Source: Saprospiraceae bacterium
GTDB lineage: Bacteria; Bacteroidota; Bacteroidia; Chitinophagales; Saprospiraceae
Length of the DNA: 36,636 bases
Direction: 5' to 3'
Assembly (NCBI GenBank): GCA_016719855.1
Contig: JADJYH010000058.1
Span: 1-36,636, forward strand
Below are positions 20,301 through 28,898 of the stretch, piece after piece. Position numbers and translations under genes: made by a program. The notes beneath the pieces were generated by a model, which made no database searches, was not told where the DNA came from, and saw nothing but the letters and a program-made list of their open reading frames with translations. Position 1 is the stretch's first letter. Each line of letters begins with the position of its first letter.

Positions 20301-22643
20301 GAGTATATTGTAGGTGAATGTGTACTCGTATTTGCTCCAACTCAGGTTGGTGGCTGTTTCACTTGCAGGTACTGCCCAAGAATTCAATTCCTTGAATCCA
20401 CTGACGAAGCTAAACTCCAAGGCAAGCAGACCTGCGCTCTGCGTCGGAATAGAGCCATTTGGAAGGCCGCTGCTATTTAACCCTAGTTTCCTCGAAGCCG
20501 CATAAAAACAGAAGGTGTAAGTTTCGCCATCTTCCAGCAGGAGGTTGTTGGAAAAGTCGGAGTTGGATGTCCAGCAGTCGCCACTGTTCGCCAGCCATAC
20601 ATAGTAGTTACCCTCTGGGTTGTTGACGGTGTTGGTAGCGTCATTTACCAAAAACAAATAAGGTGAAGAAATGCCCGCCGACCAGGGATAGAGGCTGGTG
20701 CTATTGCCATTTGGTATTGCGGCAGCAGGTTTGCCATCCAAGGTGTAAGGAAAAGAGGTCACGTTAGAGGCTTCGTATCCGCCGTTGCCCACCATATTGT
20801 CAGAACAGCCGCAACTCAGGTCGAAACTTGTTCCACCCAGTGGGTTTATTCTGCTGAAGCAAAAATCGTCAACCAACTGCAAGCCGCCAGACGATTTGTA
20901 CGCACCTATTTCTGCGTAGACAGCGTTAGACGGCGCTTTACCTTTAATAGTGTATTGACGATACTGCGTGGCACTTGTGAGAATTGGCTGCACGGCATCT
21001 GATATCGTGTTGTTGTTGACGTCTTTCCAAACCAAGTAAATCTCGGCCCAACTGGTACCAGATAAAACTTTTGACCATGCGGTCAATTGATAGGTCTCGC
21101 CTGCGGTGATACCAACACGGCGATATACACTGCCTTCAGCAGTGCCAAGTTGCAAAGCATTTGAACCTGACTTCACATCACTTACGTTGGTATAGGTCGT
21201 ATTCCATGTGTCCCAACCATTCCAGCTGTTTTCAAAACCTGCGTTTTCTATTAGCGTACACTCACCAATGGCTGGCGTAGATTCTCTAAGACAAAATTCA
21301 TCAAGTTTCAGTTTGCCAGTTCCGCTCTTTTCGATGGATACCCTAACTTGGGTAGCCTCTGGTGGCGCCGTAGAACTTTGCTTGTACGAGTTGTAACACG
21401 TAGAAAATGGTTGTAGGTAGGTCTCACTCAGTACTGCATTACTGGCGTTTAAGAACTCTAGTTTTACTGGAACCCAAGAAAGGCTACCCTCTATTTTGGA
21501 ATAAAATGACAAAGTATAAACATTGCCCGCCGTTATCCCAGACTTAGTTTGTGACATAGTTGCCCAACTTGAAGTAAGCTCTACGGCATTGCCACCATTA
21601 TAAGCATCTGTCGTTAAAGCAACCGTACCTGAGGTTGTCCAGCCAGTGAGGTTGGTGTTCAGGTCAGTGTTGGTCAACAGGATACAGCTCGATGGACAAT
21701 CAGGGTCATTCGCATCAATTAGGCCATCACCATCATCATCAATGCCATTGCTACACTTCTCAAATTGTACACAAGACTTCAAACAACCATGAATATACAC
21801 ATACTCTGAGTTTGTTAAAGTCCAACCGATATCATTAGGATTGGCATTTGATGGAATGAAAGAGGTGGACAGATATTCTTGATTACTTGGATTGTCTTCG
21901 TTGACAACTTGTGTTTGGCCAGACCCTACTGGTACGTTGTCATCGTCAGTTACCAAGAAATCCAACGTGTAATTGTTTCCTTGGCATTTGATATCATCAC
22001 CGATGACTTGAACCCCGGCCAACTGTCCATGCTCTTCGATTAGCCCTCCCGAAAAAATATTATCCGTATCTACACATTTGTAAGTGACGGAGCCTACAGT
22101 AATATCACTCATACCACCTCCTCCAGTCGAAATGAACACGTTGTTCGCCCCACTTGGAGGGTTTATCATTATGTAAACATAAAGCTTTCTACCATCAAAA
22201 GAACCTTGCTTCATGAGCACAAGGTTACTTCCATTGTATTGTGCAATGGTGACTGACTTATTGTTGTTGACAGTGGCTGACACTATCATTAAATTAGCAT
22301 CGGTACCAGTTGTATGCGAATAGGTTAAAGTTTGCCCCGCTTTGACACTACTTGAATAAACAGCATCTTGAGCAATCCCATTACAACCTGGATCGGTACA
22401 GCCACAATTAAAATCCAAGGTAGGAGTAGGTGCTGGACTGAAAGAAAAACTATTCAAAGCATTACAGTTGGCATCCTGCATGAACTTGGCTATCTGGCGC
22501 TCATACTGTTCTTCAAATCGCTTAAACAGCTTTGAAGCGAAATCTAATTTCGCTTCTGGTTCGAACGCAAATGAATTTTGCGTGGTAATACAGGTCAGGA
22601 GCAGGACTGCAAAAAATGTAGGTGTAAATCTAAAGGACTTCAT
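11317..22643 (-). CDS. Giant secreted multidomain adhesin-like protein, about 3,775 aa, interrupted by one in-frame TAG and three frameshifts
   Basis: One gene explains the whole minus-strand stretch. Order of modules, by DNA position: signal peptide (MKSFRFTPTFFAVLLLTCIT); a CSNGIDDDGDGLIDANDPDC motif near 21730; three CBM-like jelly-roll modules (about 21650-20220); PA14 domain (20180-19740; YGYLVPPTTGNYVFNVTGDD); SprB-like repeat (19630-19530); LamG fold (19500-18870); four Ig-like ~100-residue repeats with WQQS...WTDI and YRR.ar cores (18780-17330); PKD-like modules (17320-17095, 16820-16580); a fifth Ig-like repeat; HYR-like regions; two H-type lectin-like modules (15640-15450, 15150-14930); two long Ca-binding thrombospondin-3 regions; and a Cys-containing end TCGPCQN. 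Breaks: TAG at 18981-18983, and frame changes near 16322, 16147 and 15478. It probably works at the cell surface in adhesion or polysaccharide binding. No clear type IX C-terminal sorting domain is seen. A terminator follows. Confidence 0.88.
11430..12140 (-). other. C-terminal thrombospondin type-3 repeat region of the giant protein
   Basis: Repeats of the form CDFDDDGTINDLDLDDDNDGV and DSDSDGISDGEETGFDG carry DxDxDG calcium-binding loops. They form a rigid acidic rod before the C-terminal module. That module (PCEDTDGDGKITICSNPG, ending CGPCQN) resembles a degenerate version of a CHIPPGN-type terminal module of Bacteroidota surface proteins. Confidence 0.75.
12150..12960 (-). other. Non-repetitive module between the two thrombospondin-3 regions
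   Basis: About 270 residues: KIQVRALLQGP, IVDWVLIELRH, ATRSALLQRDGDVV, SGNYYVALRHRNHLGV, then VDVGGGEMALWAGDFNSNRQTVYQGP. The same block recurs, as far as I recall, at the end of many large Bacteroidota extracellular proteins. Its function is not known to me. Confidence 0.6.
12990..14460 (-). other. Main thrombospondin type-3 repeat region of the giant protein
   Basis: About 490 residues of repeated DxDxDGxxD loops, for example DLDNDNDGIPNLIEG, DLDCDNDGIPDIIEAG and DLDSDGDGARDDLED. Many aspartates would bind calcium and stiffen a stalk. The strongly biased codons leave long open frames on the opposite strand, which are not genes. Confidence 0.85.
18981..18983 (-). other. In-frame TAG inside the LamG domain of the giant gene
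   Basis: The reading frame is identical on both sides: GGVGGSFSG, TAG, then VISSGNNYYKGKMDDVRYFFNTALTADQIADL. Both sides belong to one LamG fold, whose last strand is KGKMDDVRYF. It is thus a nonsense change or base error, not a gene boundary. TAG ends this same gene at 11317-11319, so reassignment of TAG is unlikely. Confidence 0.8.
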
Positions 22644-23105
22644 AAGTTTTTGTTTTTGAGTGCCAGTGCTGAGAAATATGGGGGTGTTCCAAATTTTTCA
22701 TTAGCATGCAATGCCTAAAACAGTTGCATCATTTGGGATTCAAAAACGAGCATCAGCAAACCCAGCTAGCGTTGCCGGAGGCTTTCTCGATTTTGTTTTC
22801 CAAGACCAAAATGTAGTTGTGAGAAGGAAGTAGATGTACCAATACCAACGAAAGGAAGGAAGTCTGGAGCCTTAGTGCTCCTCGATTTGACAAAGGATGT
22901 TTTGTTCAATTTCATGTTTTTGTCTTCTACGTTCGCCCTGTTTCCAAAAAATAGGTAAATGTCTTTAAGAGGGAATCTTAATGTTGAAATCCGGAGGAGG
23001 AGGATGGGAGGTGAAAAGTCGAGGAGGGATAACCAAATGCTGCATTGACAAACACTATGCCAACAGGAGAATGCGAATTGCCGTTGCTGAAAAATTCACA
23101 AAAAC
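22644..23105. other. Intergenic region upstream of the giant gene, no gene seen
   Basis: With the terminator and repeat that follow, about 600 bp lie between the giant gene's start and the ftsZ stop. The part next to the giant gene is AT-rich and must hold its promoter, but I see no convincing TTTG/TAnnTTTG pair. A 62-codon frame at 22981-23169 runs through the ftsZ terminator and has no protein-like features. Confidence 0.6.
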
Positions 23106-23137
23106 AAAAAAGGCTTGGACCATGAAAGATCCAAGCC
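23106..23137 (-). terminator. Rho-independent terminator of the dcw operon, after ftsZ
   Basis: On the minus strand GGCTTGGA and TCCAAGCC form a perfect 8-bp stem with a 10-base loop, followed by TTTTTTG and further T. It lies about 110 bp past the ftsZ stop and ends the cell-wall and division cluster. Confidence 0.85.
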
Positions 23138-23184
23138 CAAAACTTGGTTTAGCAAGTTATGATGGCTAAAAATAAATACCTTTT

Positions 23185-23248
23185 AATTGTGAACGGTGAA
23201 TTGTGAACGGCTCGCACAGTTCACAGTTCAAAATTCACAGTTCTCAAT
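23185..23248. repeat. Heptamer palindrome (TGTGAAC type) at the ftsZ 3' end
   Basis: The left arm at 23185-23210 reads as heptamers TTGTGAA, CGGTGAA, TTGTGAA. The right arm at 23217-23248 has the inverted units ACAGTTC, ACAGTTC, AAAATTC, ACAGTTC. The ftsZ stop codon (23244-23246) lies within the right arm, so the repeat abuts the coding sequence exactly. Confidence 0.8.
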
Positions 23249-24707
23249 CAACATTGTCGTGGAGGAACGAATTGCCTTCCCTCAACTGTGGCTCTGCTTC
23301 ATTCTCGGAAATCGTCCATTTGGAGTAGGCGATTTCGTCCGAGCCTGGCACGTCCTCCAGGTTCACGCCCTTCCGAAGGTAGGCCGGTACATTCTCCAGC
23401 TCGTTTACCGCTTGTGGGTTACTGAGTTTGGGTTTTGAACCCAAGCTTGCAAGTCGCTCCTTCCGGCGGCGCTCTGCCTCAATGCGGTGCTGGCGCTCCT
23501 CCTCTTCCCGGTCACGGGTATTCCGAATATATGGTTCCTCCTTGTGAAAACGGTTGTATTTGTTGAACTTTTCCGTCACGTCCGGGAAATCAATTGTATT
23601 GTCCACCTCCTTTTCTTCCTCAGCTCCAAGCGTGCTCAAAAAGTTTTTTTTTGGCGAAAAATCGTCGTCGTCCAACGAAACCTTCACTGGTCGAGCATTG
23701 GACTCCGGCTTGGCACCTGGAATGGCCGCTTTCGTGTTGTTGCGCTCGAAGCCAGTGGCGATGATGGTCACGCTCAGTTTATCGGCTAAGGTTTCGTCGT
23801 AGCAGTTGCCCCAGATGAGGTTTGTGCCAGCGCCAGCTTCTTCTTGCACGAATTCGGTGATTTCAAAAATCTCCTCCATCGTCACCTCTTTTTTTCCGGA
23901 GGTGATATTGATGAGGATGTGCTGTGCGCCCCGAATGTTGTTTTCTTCGAGCAGCGGAGAGTTCAGTGCCTCGTCCACGGCACGCTTCGCACGGTTGTCG
24001 CCTTCGGCAATGGCCGTGCCCATGATGGCCACCCCACTGTCACGCATGACGGTGTTCACGTCCTCGAAGTCCACGTTCACGTAGCCCGGCACGGTGATGA
24101 TCTCCGCAATGCCCTTGGCCGCTGTGGTCAAAATGTTGTCCGCTTGGCCGAACGCCTGCGAAATGGTCAAGTTGCCGTGGATGGCCTTCAGCTTGTCGTT
24201 GGAAATGACAATGATCGTGTCCACGTACTTTTTGAGTTCATCCAAGCCTTCGTGGCCCTGATAGACCCGCTTGTTTCCCTCAAAAGTGAAAGGTAACGTC
24301 ACGATGCCCACCGTCAGGATGTCCATCTCCTGCGCCGCCCGTGCGATGATTGGCGCTGCGCCAGTACCAGTGCCACCCCCCATACCGGCGGTTATGAAAA
24401 GCATCTTGCAGTTGTTGCCAAGGTAGGTTTTCACCTCTTCGATGCTCTCCTCAGCGCTCAGTTTGCCGATGTTTGGTTTTGAGCCAGCGCCACGCCCCTC
24501 GGTGAGGGTCGGGCCGAGCTGTATCTTGGTTTGTACAGGGCTTTGGGCCATGGCCTGCTCGTCGGTGTTGCAGATGGCAAAATCCACCCCAACGATGCCC
24601 TGCTTGAACATGTGGTTTACGGCATTCGAGCCGCCGCCGCCGACGCCAATTACCTTGATGATTGGTGCGCCGCCGTTTTTATTGTCGTCAATTAATTTGA
24701 ATATCAT
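23244..24707 (-). CDS. ftsZ: Cell division protein FtsZ
   Basis: FtsZ is the tubulin-like GTPase that polymerises into the division ring. The start is ATG 24707 (MIFKLIDDNKNGG); a longer frame would use TTG at 24716. This gives 487 residues. The GTP-binding core shows VIGVGGGGSNAV near the start, the tubulin signature AGMGGGTGTGAAP, and the T7 loop region VNVDFEDVNTVMRDSGVAIMG with its catalytic Asp residues. After about residue 330 comes a long charged linker typical of Bacteroidota (EEEERQHRIEAERRRKER), then ELENVPAYLRKGVNL, the conserved C-terminal peptide that binds FtsA, then about 35 extra residues. It is the last gene of the dcw cluster, follows ftsA after a palindrome-filled gap of 81 bp, and has its own terminator. 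The frame is intact. Confidence 0.98.
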   Translation of the reverse strand: MIFKLIDDNKNGGAPIIKVIGVGGGGSNAVNHMFKQGIVGVDFAICNTDEQAMAQSPVQTKIQLGPTLTEGRGAGSKPNIGKLSAEESIEEVKTYLGNNCKMLFITAGMGGGTGTGAAPIIARAAQEMDILTVGIVTLPFTFEGNKRVYQGHEGLDELKKYVDTIIVISNDKLKAIHGNLTISQAFGQADNILTTAAKGIAEIITVPGYVNVDFEDVNTVMRDSGVAIMGTAIAEGDNRAKRAVDEALNSPLLEENNIRGAQHILINITSGKKEVTMEEIFEITEFVQEEAGAGTNLIWGNCYDETLADKLSVTIIATGFERNNTKAAIPGAKPESNARPVKVSLDDDDFSPKKNFLSTLGAEEEKEVDNTIDFPDVTEKFNKYNRFHKEEPYIRNTRDREEEERQHRIEAERRRKERLASLGSKPKLSNPQAVNELENVPAYLRKGVNLEDVPGSDEIAYSKWTISENEAEPQLREGNSFLHDNVD

Positions 24708-24723
24708 AACTGCCAATTTTTTT

Positions 24724-24787
24724 GAGTTATGAGTTATGAGTTATGAGTTGGGAGTCGTACTGACTCATAACTCATAACTCATAACTC
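24724..24787. repeat. GAGTTAT heptamer palindrome between ftsA and ftsZ
   Basis: The left arm GAGTTATGAGTTATGAGTTA.. (24724-24751) and right arm (24762-24787; ACTCATA units) are perfect inverses over three heptamers, with about 10 bases of loop. It sits exactly between the ftsA stop and the ftsZ start. It is the gene-free version of the ends of the 31502-32012 element. Confidence 0.9.
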
Positions 24788-24788
24788 C

Positions 24789-26141
24789 TTAAAATTCTGC
24801 GTCTGGTTCGGTCTGGAACCATTCTTTCGTTTTTTGAAAAATTTTGTTGAAAAGACCATTGCCTCCGCCACTTTCGGTCGAAAGCTCGGCTGCCTCCATT
24901 TCCTCCACGGCTTTTGCAGCCGCAGATTGTGGTTGCTGTATGCTTTCGTAACGGACTTTTCCTTCTTCAACATCCTGGATGCCCTTCATCAACAAGCCGA
25001 TGGCCGTGGAGAACACCGGGCTTTGCAACTGCTCATGGTAGCCATGCGCAAGGTGCTCCACCGGTGTGCCGATGCGGGTGTTCATACCCGTGTGGAACTC
25101 GGCCAGCTTGTCAATATGGTTCATCAAGGCACCGCCGCCAGTGAGCACGAGGCCGCCAATCAGCTTGCCCTCGTAGCCGCTCCTGCGGATTTCCCAGACC
25201 ACGTAGTCCAGCACTTCTTCCACCCGTGCCTGAATGATGCGGGCGAGGTTTTTCTCAGAAATCTCCTTGTGTTCCCTGCCCTTGAGGCCGGGAATGGTGA
25301 TGACACGATTGTCGTAGACTTCATCGGCGAGCGCACTGCCAAACTTCACCTTCAACTTCTCGGCCTGGCTCTGCATCACATTGCAGCCCTCCTTGATGTC
25401 CTTGGTGATGACGCCGCCGCCAAACGGGATGACAGCCGTGTGACGGATGATGCCGTCCTTGAAAATGGTAATATCCGTGGTGCCGCCGCCGATATCAACG
25501 AGGGCAACGCCCGCTTCTTTTTCCTCTTCCGACAGCACGGCCGTGGCACTCGCAATAGGCTCAAGCATCAGGTTGGCTACCTTCAAGCCCGCCCGCTCCA
25601 CGCACTTCACGATGTTCTGCGTAGCCGTGATTTGACCAGTGATGATATGGAAATTGGCCTCCAGGCGCACCCCGCTCATGCCTATCGGGTCAACGATGCC
25701 CTGCTCGTCGTCCACGGTGTACTCCTGCGGGAGCACATGGAGGATTTTGTCGCCTGGCGGCAAAACGAGCTTGTACATGTCGTTCACGAGTCGGTCAATG
25801 TCCCGTTGTGCGATTTCCGTGTGCAGGTTGTCACGGGTCAGGAGGCCCCGGTGCTGGAGGCTCTTGATGTGCTGCCCTGCGATGCCCACATGGGCCACCC
25901 GGAACTCCACGCCTGCCGCTCGTTGCGCAAGCGCAATGGCATCAGAAATGGCACGAACGGTTTTTTCGATGTTGCTGACAACGCCACGCATGACGCCTTC
26001 GCTCTCGACTTTGCCGACTCCGAGAATTTCAAGCCTGCCATGCTCGTTCTTGCGGCCGGCAATGGCGCAGACTTTCGTGGTGCCGATGTCGAGGGCGACC
26101 ACCAAATCCTGGGAGGAGAAGTTTGGATAATCCATAATCAT
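24789..26141 (-). CDS. ftsA: Cell division protein FtsA
   Basis: FtsA is the actin-like ATPase that ties FtsZ filaments to the membrane. I take ATG 26141 (MIMDYPNFSSQDLVVALDIGTTK); 26135 is two codons further in, and an in-frame extension to 26252 has no family match. The length is about 450 residues. ATPase motifs are visible: DIGTTKVCAIAG (phosphate 1), ALVDIGGGTTDITIF (phosphate 2) and LIGGLVLTGGGALM (adenosine). The 1C domain is in the region GVMRGVVSNIEKTVRAISDAI to AHVGIAGQHIKSLQH. The end GGGNGLFNKIFQKTKEWFQ is the usual linker plus amphipathic membrane-binding helix. It lies between ftsQ and ftsZ on the same strand. The frame is intact. Confidence 0.97.
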   Translation of the reverse strand: MIMDYPNFSSQDLVVALDIGTTKVCAIAGRKNEHGRLEILGVGKVESEGVMRGVVSNIEKTVRAISDAIALAQRAAGVEFRVAHVGIAGQHIKSLQHRGLLTRDNLHTEIAQRDIDRLVNDMYKLVLPPGDKILHVLPQEYTVDDEQGIVDPIGMSGVRLEANFHIITGQITATQNIVKCVERAGLKVANLMLEPIASATAVLSEEEKEAGVALVDIGGGTTDITIFKDGIIRHTAVIPFGGGVITKDIKEGCNVMQSQAEKLKVKFGSALADEVYDNRVITIPGLKGREHKEISEKNLARIIQARVEEVLDYVVWEIRRSGYEGKLIGGLVLTGGGALMNHIDKLAEFHTGMNTRIGTPVEHLAHGYHEQLQSPVFSTAIGLLMKGIQDVEEGKVRYESIQQPQSAAAKAVEEMEAAELSTESGGGNGLFNKIFQKTKEWFQTEPDAEF

Positions 26142-26238
26142 GATTTTTAATGGCTCAATAGAATGAACTTGGTTGTGTATAAATCTGGCTTTGCTTTGCT
26201 GTCTTTGAACTTGTTCCAAAACAGCAGAACAAACCGGG

Positions 26239-27025
26239 TTATTTCCGCTCACATACGACCTGGTTGCGAAAGCGCAGGTCTATTGTCTTGTACTTTTGCC
26301 ACCCCTCTCGGCTGAAGCCTTCTTCGTAAAAAGCCCGCAGCTTCTTGAACTTCGCCTCCACGTCCGTATCCCACTTCCCGAGTATGATGGACTGGTCGCC
26401 CACTATCGGCACTAGCACAAACTCATCTTTAGCATTGATGTGCACCTGCTCGAACATCGCCTTCCACAGCGGGTCGCTAAGGATGAAGTTTGTCAGTTCA
26501 AAGAGGTCCTTCATCCCGTTATTTTTCTTCGTCAAAAAACTCTGGCGTGTGCGGCGGGATGTTGCCCGTAGCCACCAGCGTCCTTGCAGTGAAGTGGCGT
26601 GAAAGCGGCACTTTTGCCCCCTCCTTGTCGAGGTAGTACTGCACCCCCAGCTTGTCCACCACCCGCAGAATTGGTACTCGTTGCTCGATGTTTATTTTTA
26701 TGTTGCTATTGGCCGTGAGTAAAACTTCGGCGTTTTTCACAAAAAGGTTCTCCTCCAATGCCCGCTCCACTTGGTCTTCGTCCACGAGGGAAGCGTTCTG
26801 TTCATCGAGCGAGGAGCCGATACTCCGCTCTACCAATTTTATCACGTCCATGCTGTCAATGAGCAACGCCCCGTCTTCCAACGGCTCTACTTCTACGACC
26901 GTGGCACCCACCATCATGCCCTTTTTGCGCTCCACTGCCGCAATGATGAGCATCAGCGTGAGGAACCCACCGCCTATCCAGGCGATGCGGCGGAATGAGG
27001 AAGATTTATTTGCGTTTTCGAGCAT
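26239..27025 (-). CDS. ftsQ: Cell division protein FtsQ, one frameshift
   Basis: This is a bitopic membrane protein of the divisome. The start at 27025 gives MLENANKSSSFRRIAWIGGGFLTLMLIIAAVERKKG, a short cytoplasmic tail and one membrane helix. A POTRA-like region follows (DVIKLVERSI, VDEDQVERALEENLFVKNAEVLLTANSNIKINIEQRVPILRV) and then the beta domain (YYLDKEGAKVPLS). The frame stops at 26519 because of one extra A in the run near 26523. Restoring it joins DLFELTNFILSDPLWKAMFEQVHINAKDEFVLVPIVGDQSIILG, which is the expected FtsQ C-terminus. The repaired length is 261 residues, normal for Bacteroidota. It sits between murC and ftsA as expected. The identity rests on domain layout and position, since FtsQ diverges strongly. 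Confidence 0.9.
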
Positions 27026-27198
27026 TTAAGCGTGTTTGTCTTGGGGGGAAAGGGGCCGGGGCCACCCATTTCTTTTTATGGCTTGACTTCCCGTTCAGGT
27101 TCCCCCTTTTTGAAAACATTTTTAAGTTGCTTGATTGTTCTGTCCATTCAATCATCCCATTCGTTCTTGTGAGACCAGCATTTTGAAAAGCGAGTTTT

Positions 27199-28769
27199 TC
27201 ATCTGCAAACTGGGATGCCAAGCATCGGCATTTCGAGTGCCGTTGACTTTCGTATAACCGTTATCGTGATAGAACGGCTTTTACTCATCAACCACTTTTT
27301 AATCGGCACAACAAACGTGTCAATATCCCCCGCCCCAATCGTCATCACCACATCCAACTGCTTGGTTTTCAGCACTTCCAGCACGTTTGCTTTCGTCGCC
27401 AAAACCCGGTTCGGGTTCTTCATTTTATCAAAAACAATCTCCGAAGTCACGCCCGGCATCGGCAGTTCCCGTGCTGGGTAGATGTCCATCAAGATGATGT
27501 CGTCCAATTTGTCAAGTTCCTCAGCGAAGCCGTCCTGAAAGTCCCTCGTTCGGGAGTACAGGTGCGGCTGGAAAATGCCTGTGATATGTCGACCGGGGAA
27601 AAGCTCCCGTGCCGCCTGCACCGCCGCCCGGATTTCCGTCGGGTGGTGGGCGTAGTCGTCAATGAACACCGTCCGCTCGTCCCGATAGACGAACTCGAAC
27701 CTGCGCTTGATGCCCTTGAAGGTGATGAGCGCCTTTCGGATGGCCTTCTCCTCTACCCCAGTTGTAGCGCCACGGCTATGGCAGCCGTCGCATTTTCAAC
27801 GTTGTGCCGCCCCGCCATACTGAATTTCAGATTGCGGATTGCGGATTGCGGATTGGGGGCCGTGGAATCCGCAATCCGCAATCCCAAATCCGCAATCGCC
27901 TCGTAGCTCCGGCCCTTACCGCCCCCGCTTGTGGCGGAGTGAGCCTCCCAACTCCGGCCAGAGGCCGGAGCTACGAAGTCAAATACGAAACAGCCATCCT
28001 CCACACGGATGTTTTCTGAGCGATATGTGCCTGACCCTAAGCCAAAAGTGAAATACGCAACTCGGTTGGAATTTTCAATCGTTTGATTTTCAAAGTGTTG
28101 CGTAAGTTCTTCCTTAATAAAAACCTTGCCATTCGGCTTCGTTTTTTTAAGAAACTCCTTAAATCCGGTCTCGGCCACATCTTCAGCCTTTCCATAAATG
28201 TCAAGATGATCGGGATCCATGCTCAGTAGTACTGAGATTTCCGGCGAAAGTTGGAGAAAGCTGCGGTCGTATTCGTCCGCCTCTGCCACCACCCAATCAC
28301 TGTCGCCACCCACATAATTCGACTTGAGGTTCTGCGCAATGCCGCCCAAAAAGGCCGTGCAACGAACTCCTCCCGTCCGCAACAAATGCGTCACGAGGGA
28401 GGAGGTCGTTGTTTTCCCATGGGTGCCAGCCACGGCAATCGTGCGCTGGCTCCGGCTGATGATGCCAAGCACTTCCGCTCGTTTTTTCAGTGGGATGCCG
28501 TTGTTTTGAAAATGCAGCAGTTCCTCAAAATCACGGGGGATGGCTGGCGTCCAAACCACCAAGTCAAGCCCGGCGGGAATTTTCTTCAAATCCGCCCCGC
28601 CGTAGTGAATCGTCATGCCCTCTTTTACCAACTTTTTGGTGAGGAACGTTTCTGTTTTATCGTAGCCATGCACCTCGACGCCTTTCATCTTGAAATACCT
28701 CGCAAGTGCCGACATGCCGATGCCGCCGATGCCTAGGAAGTAGATTTTTTTGATGCTTGCAAGGTCCAT
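27199..28769 (-). CDS. murC: UDP-N-acetylmuramate-L-alanine ligase MurC, with repeat-encoded insertion and one frameshift
   Basis: MurC adds L-Ala to UDP-MurNAc, the first cytoplasmic amino-acid step of peptidoglycan synthesis. Start 28769: MDLASIKKIYFLGIGGIGMSALARYF, the Rossmann UDP-binding motif. ATP site AVAGTHGKTTTSSLVTHLL; EADEYDRSFLQL and DPDHLDIYG follow. AGRHNVENATAAIAVA opens the C-terminal domain region, and DDYAHHPTEIRAAV and FQPHLYSRT are MurC signatures. One G is missing near 27757. Repaired length is about 523 residues against a usual 455-470. The surplus is a stretch at about residues 265-313 coded by two palindromic repeats, inserted in frame just before SMAGRHN, and an unusual tail after KKWLMSK. 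It lies between murG and ftsQ. Confidence 0.95.
27831..27897. repeat. GATTGCG heptamer palindrome inside murC
   Basis: The left arm is ATTGCGG units in tandem (27831-27857) and the right arm is TCCGCAA units (27868-27897). In the murC frame it reads AIADLGLRIADSTAPNPQSA plus IRN, which has no counterpart in MurC homologues. The frame stays open through it. Confidence 0.85.
27901..27976. repeat. Inverted repeat TCGTAGCTCCGGCC inside murC
   Basis: TCGTAGCTCCGGCC at 27901-27914 and its exact complement at 27963-27976 enclose about 48 bp. It adjoins the GATTGCG palindrome. It encodes about VAPASGRSWEAHSATSGGG plus KGRSYEA in MurC, low-complexity residues absent from homologues. The two repeats differ in sequence, so they are probably separate insertions at one permissive site. 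Confidence 0.85.
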
Positions 28770-28784
28770 TTTTACCGTTTGACA

Positions 28785-28881
28785 TTGCCGAAGGCAATCT
28801 GTTGTCGTCCTTTTTTGTCATTGCCGAAGGCAACCTGCGACATCACGTTTGACTTTGAAGTTTGCCTTCGGCAATGACAAA
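28785..28881. repeat. TTGCCGAAGGCAA palindrome cluster between murG and murC
   Basis: The 13-bp palindromic unit occurs at 28785-28797 and 28821-28833 and inverted (TTGCCTTCGGCAA) at 28862-28874. The last two sit in a 20-bp perfect inverted repeat, 28814-28833 with 28862-28881. The cluster fills the murG-murC gap. The unit also appears at 2241-2253 inside the DUF1501 gene. Confidence 0.75.
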
Positions 28882-28898
28882 GCAGCGAGTTCCGTGAC

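Noticed and set aside
22981..23169. A 62-codon frame upstream of the giant gene
   Set aside because: It runs through the ftsZ terminator and has no protein-like features.
24724..24787. A CRISPR array or phage attachment site made of the GAGTTAT repeats
   Set aside because: The units are only 7 bp, contiguous and inverted. There are no spacers, cas genes or integrase.
24834..26150. A 438-codon open frame on the plus strand opposite ftsA
   Set aside because: It is the antisense shadow of ftsA; the composition is His/Ala/Asp-rich in the way reverse frames of GC-rich genes are, and there is no recognisable domain.
27006..27221. A 71-codon minus-strand frame between murC and ftsQ
   Set aside because: It overlaps the end of murC and the start of ftsQ, lies in a low-complexity spacer, and matches no family I know.
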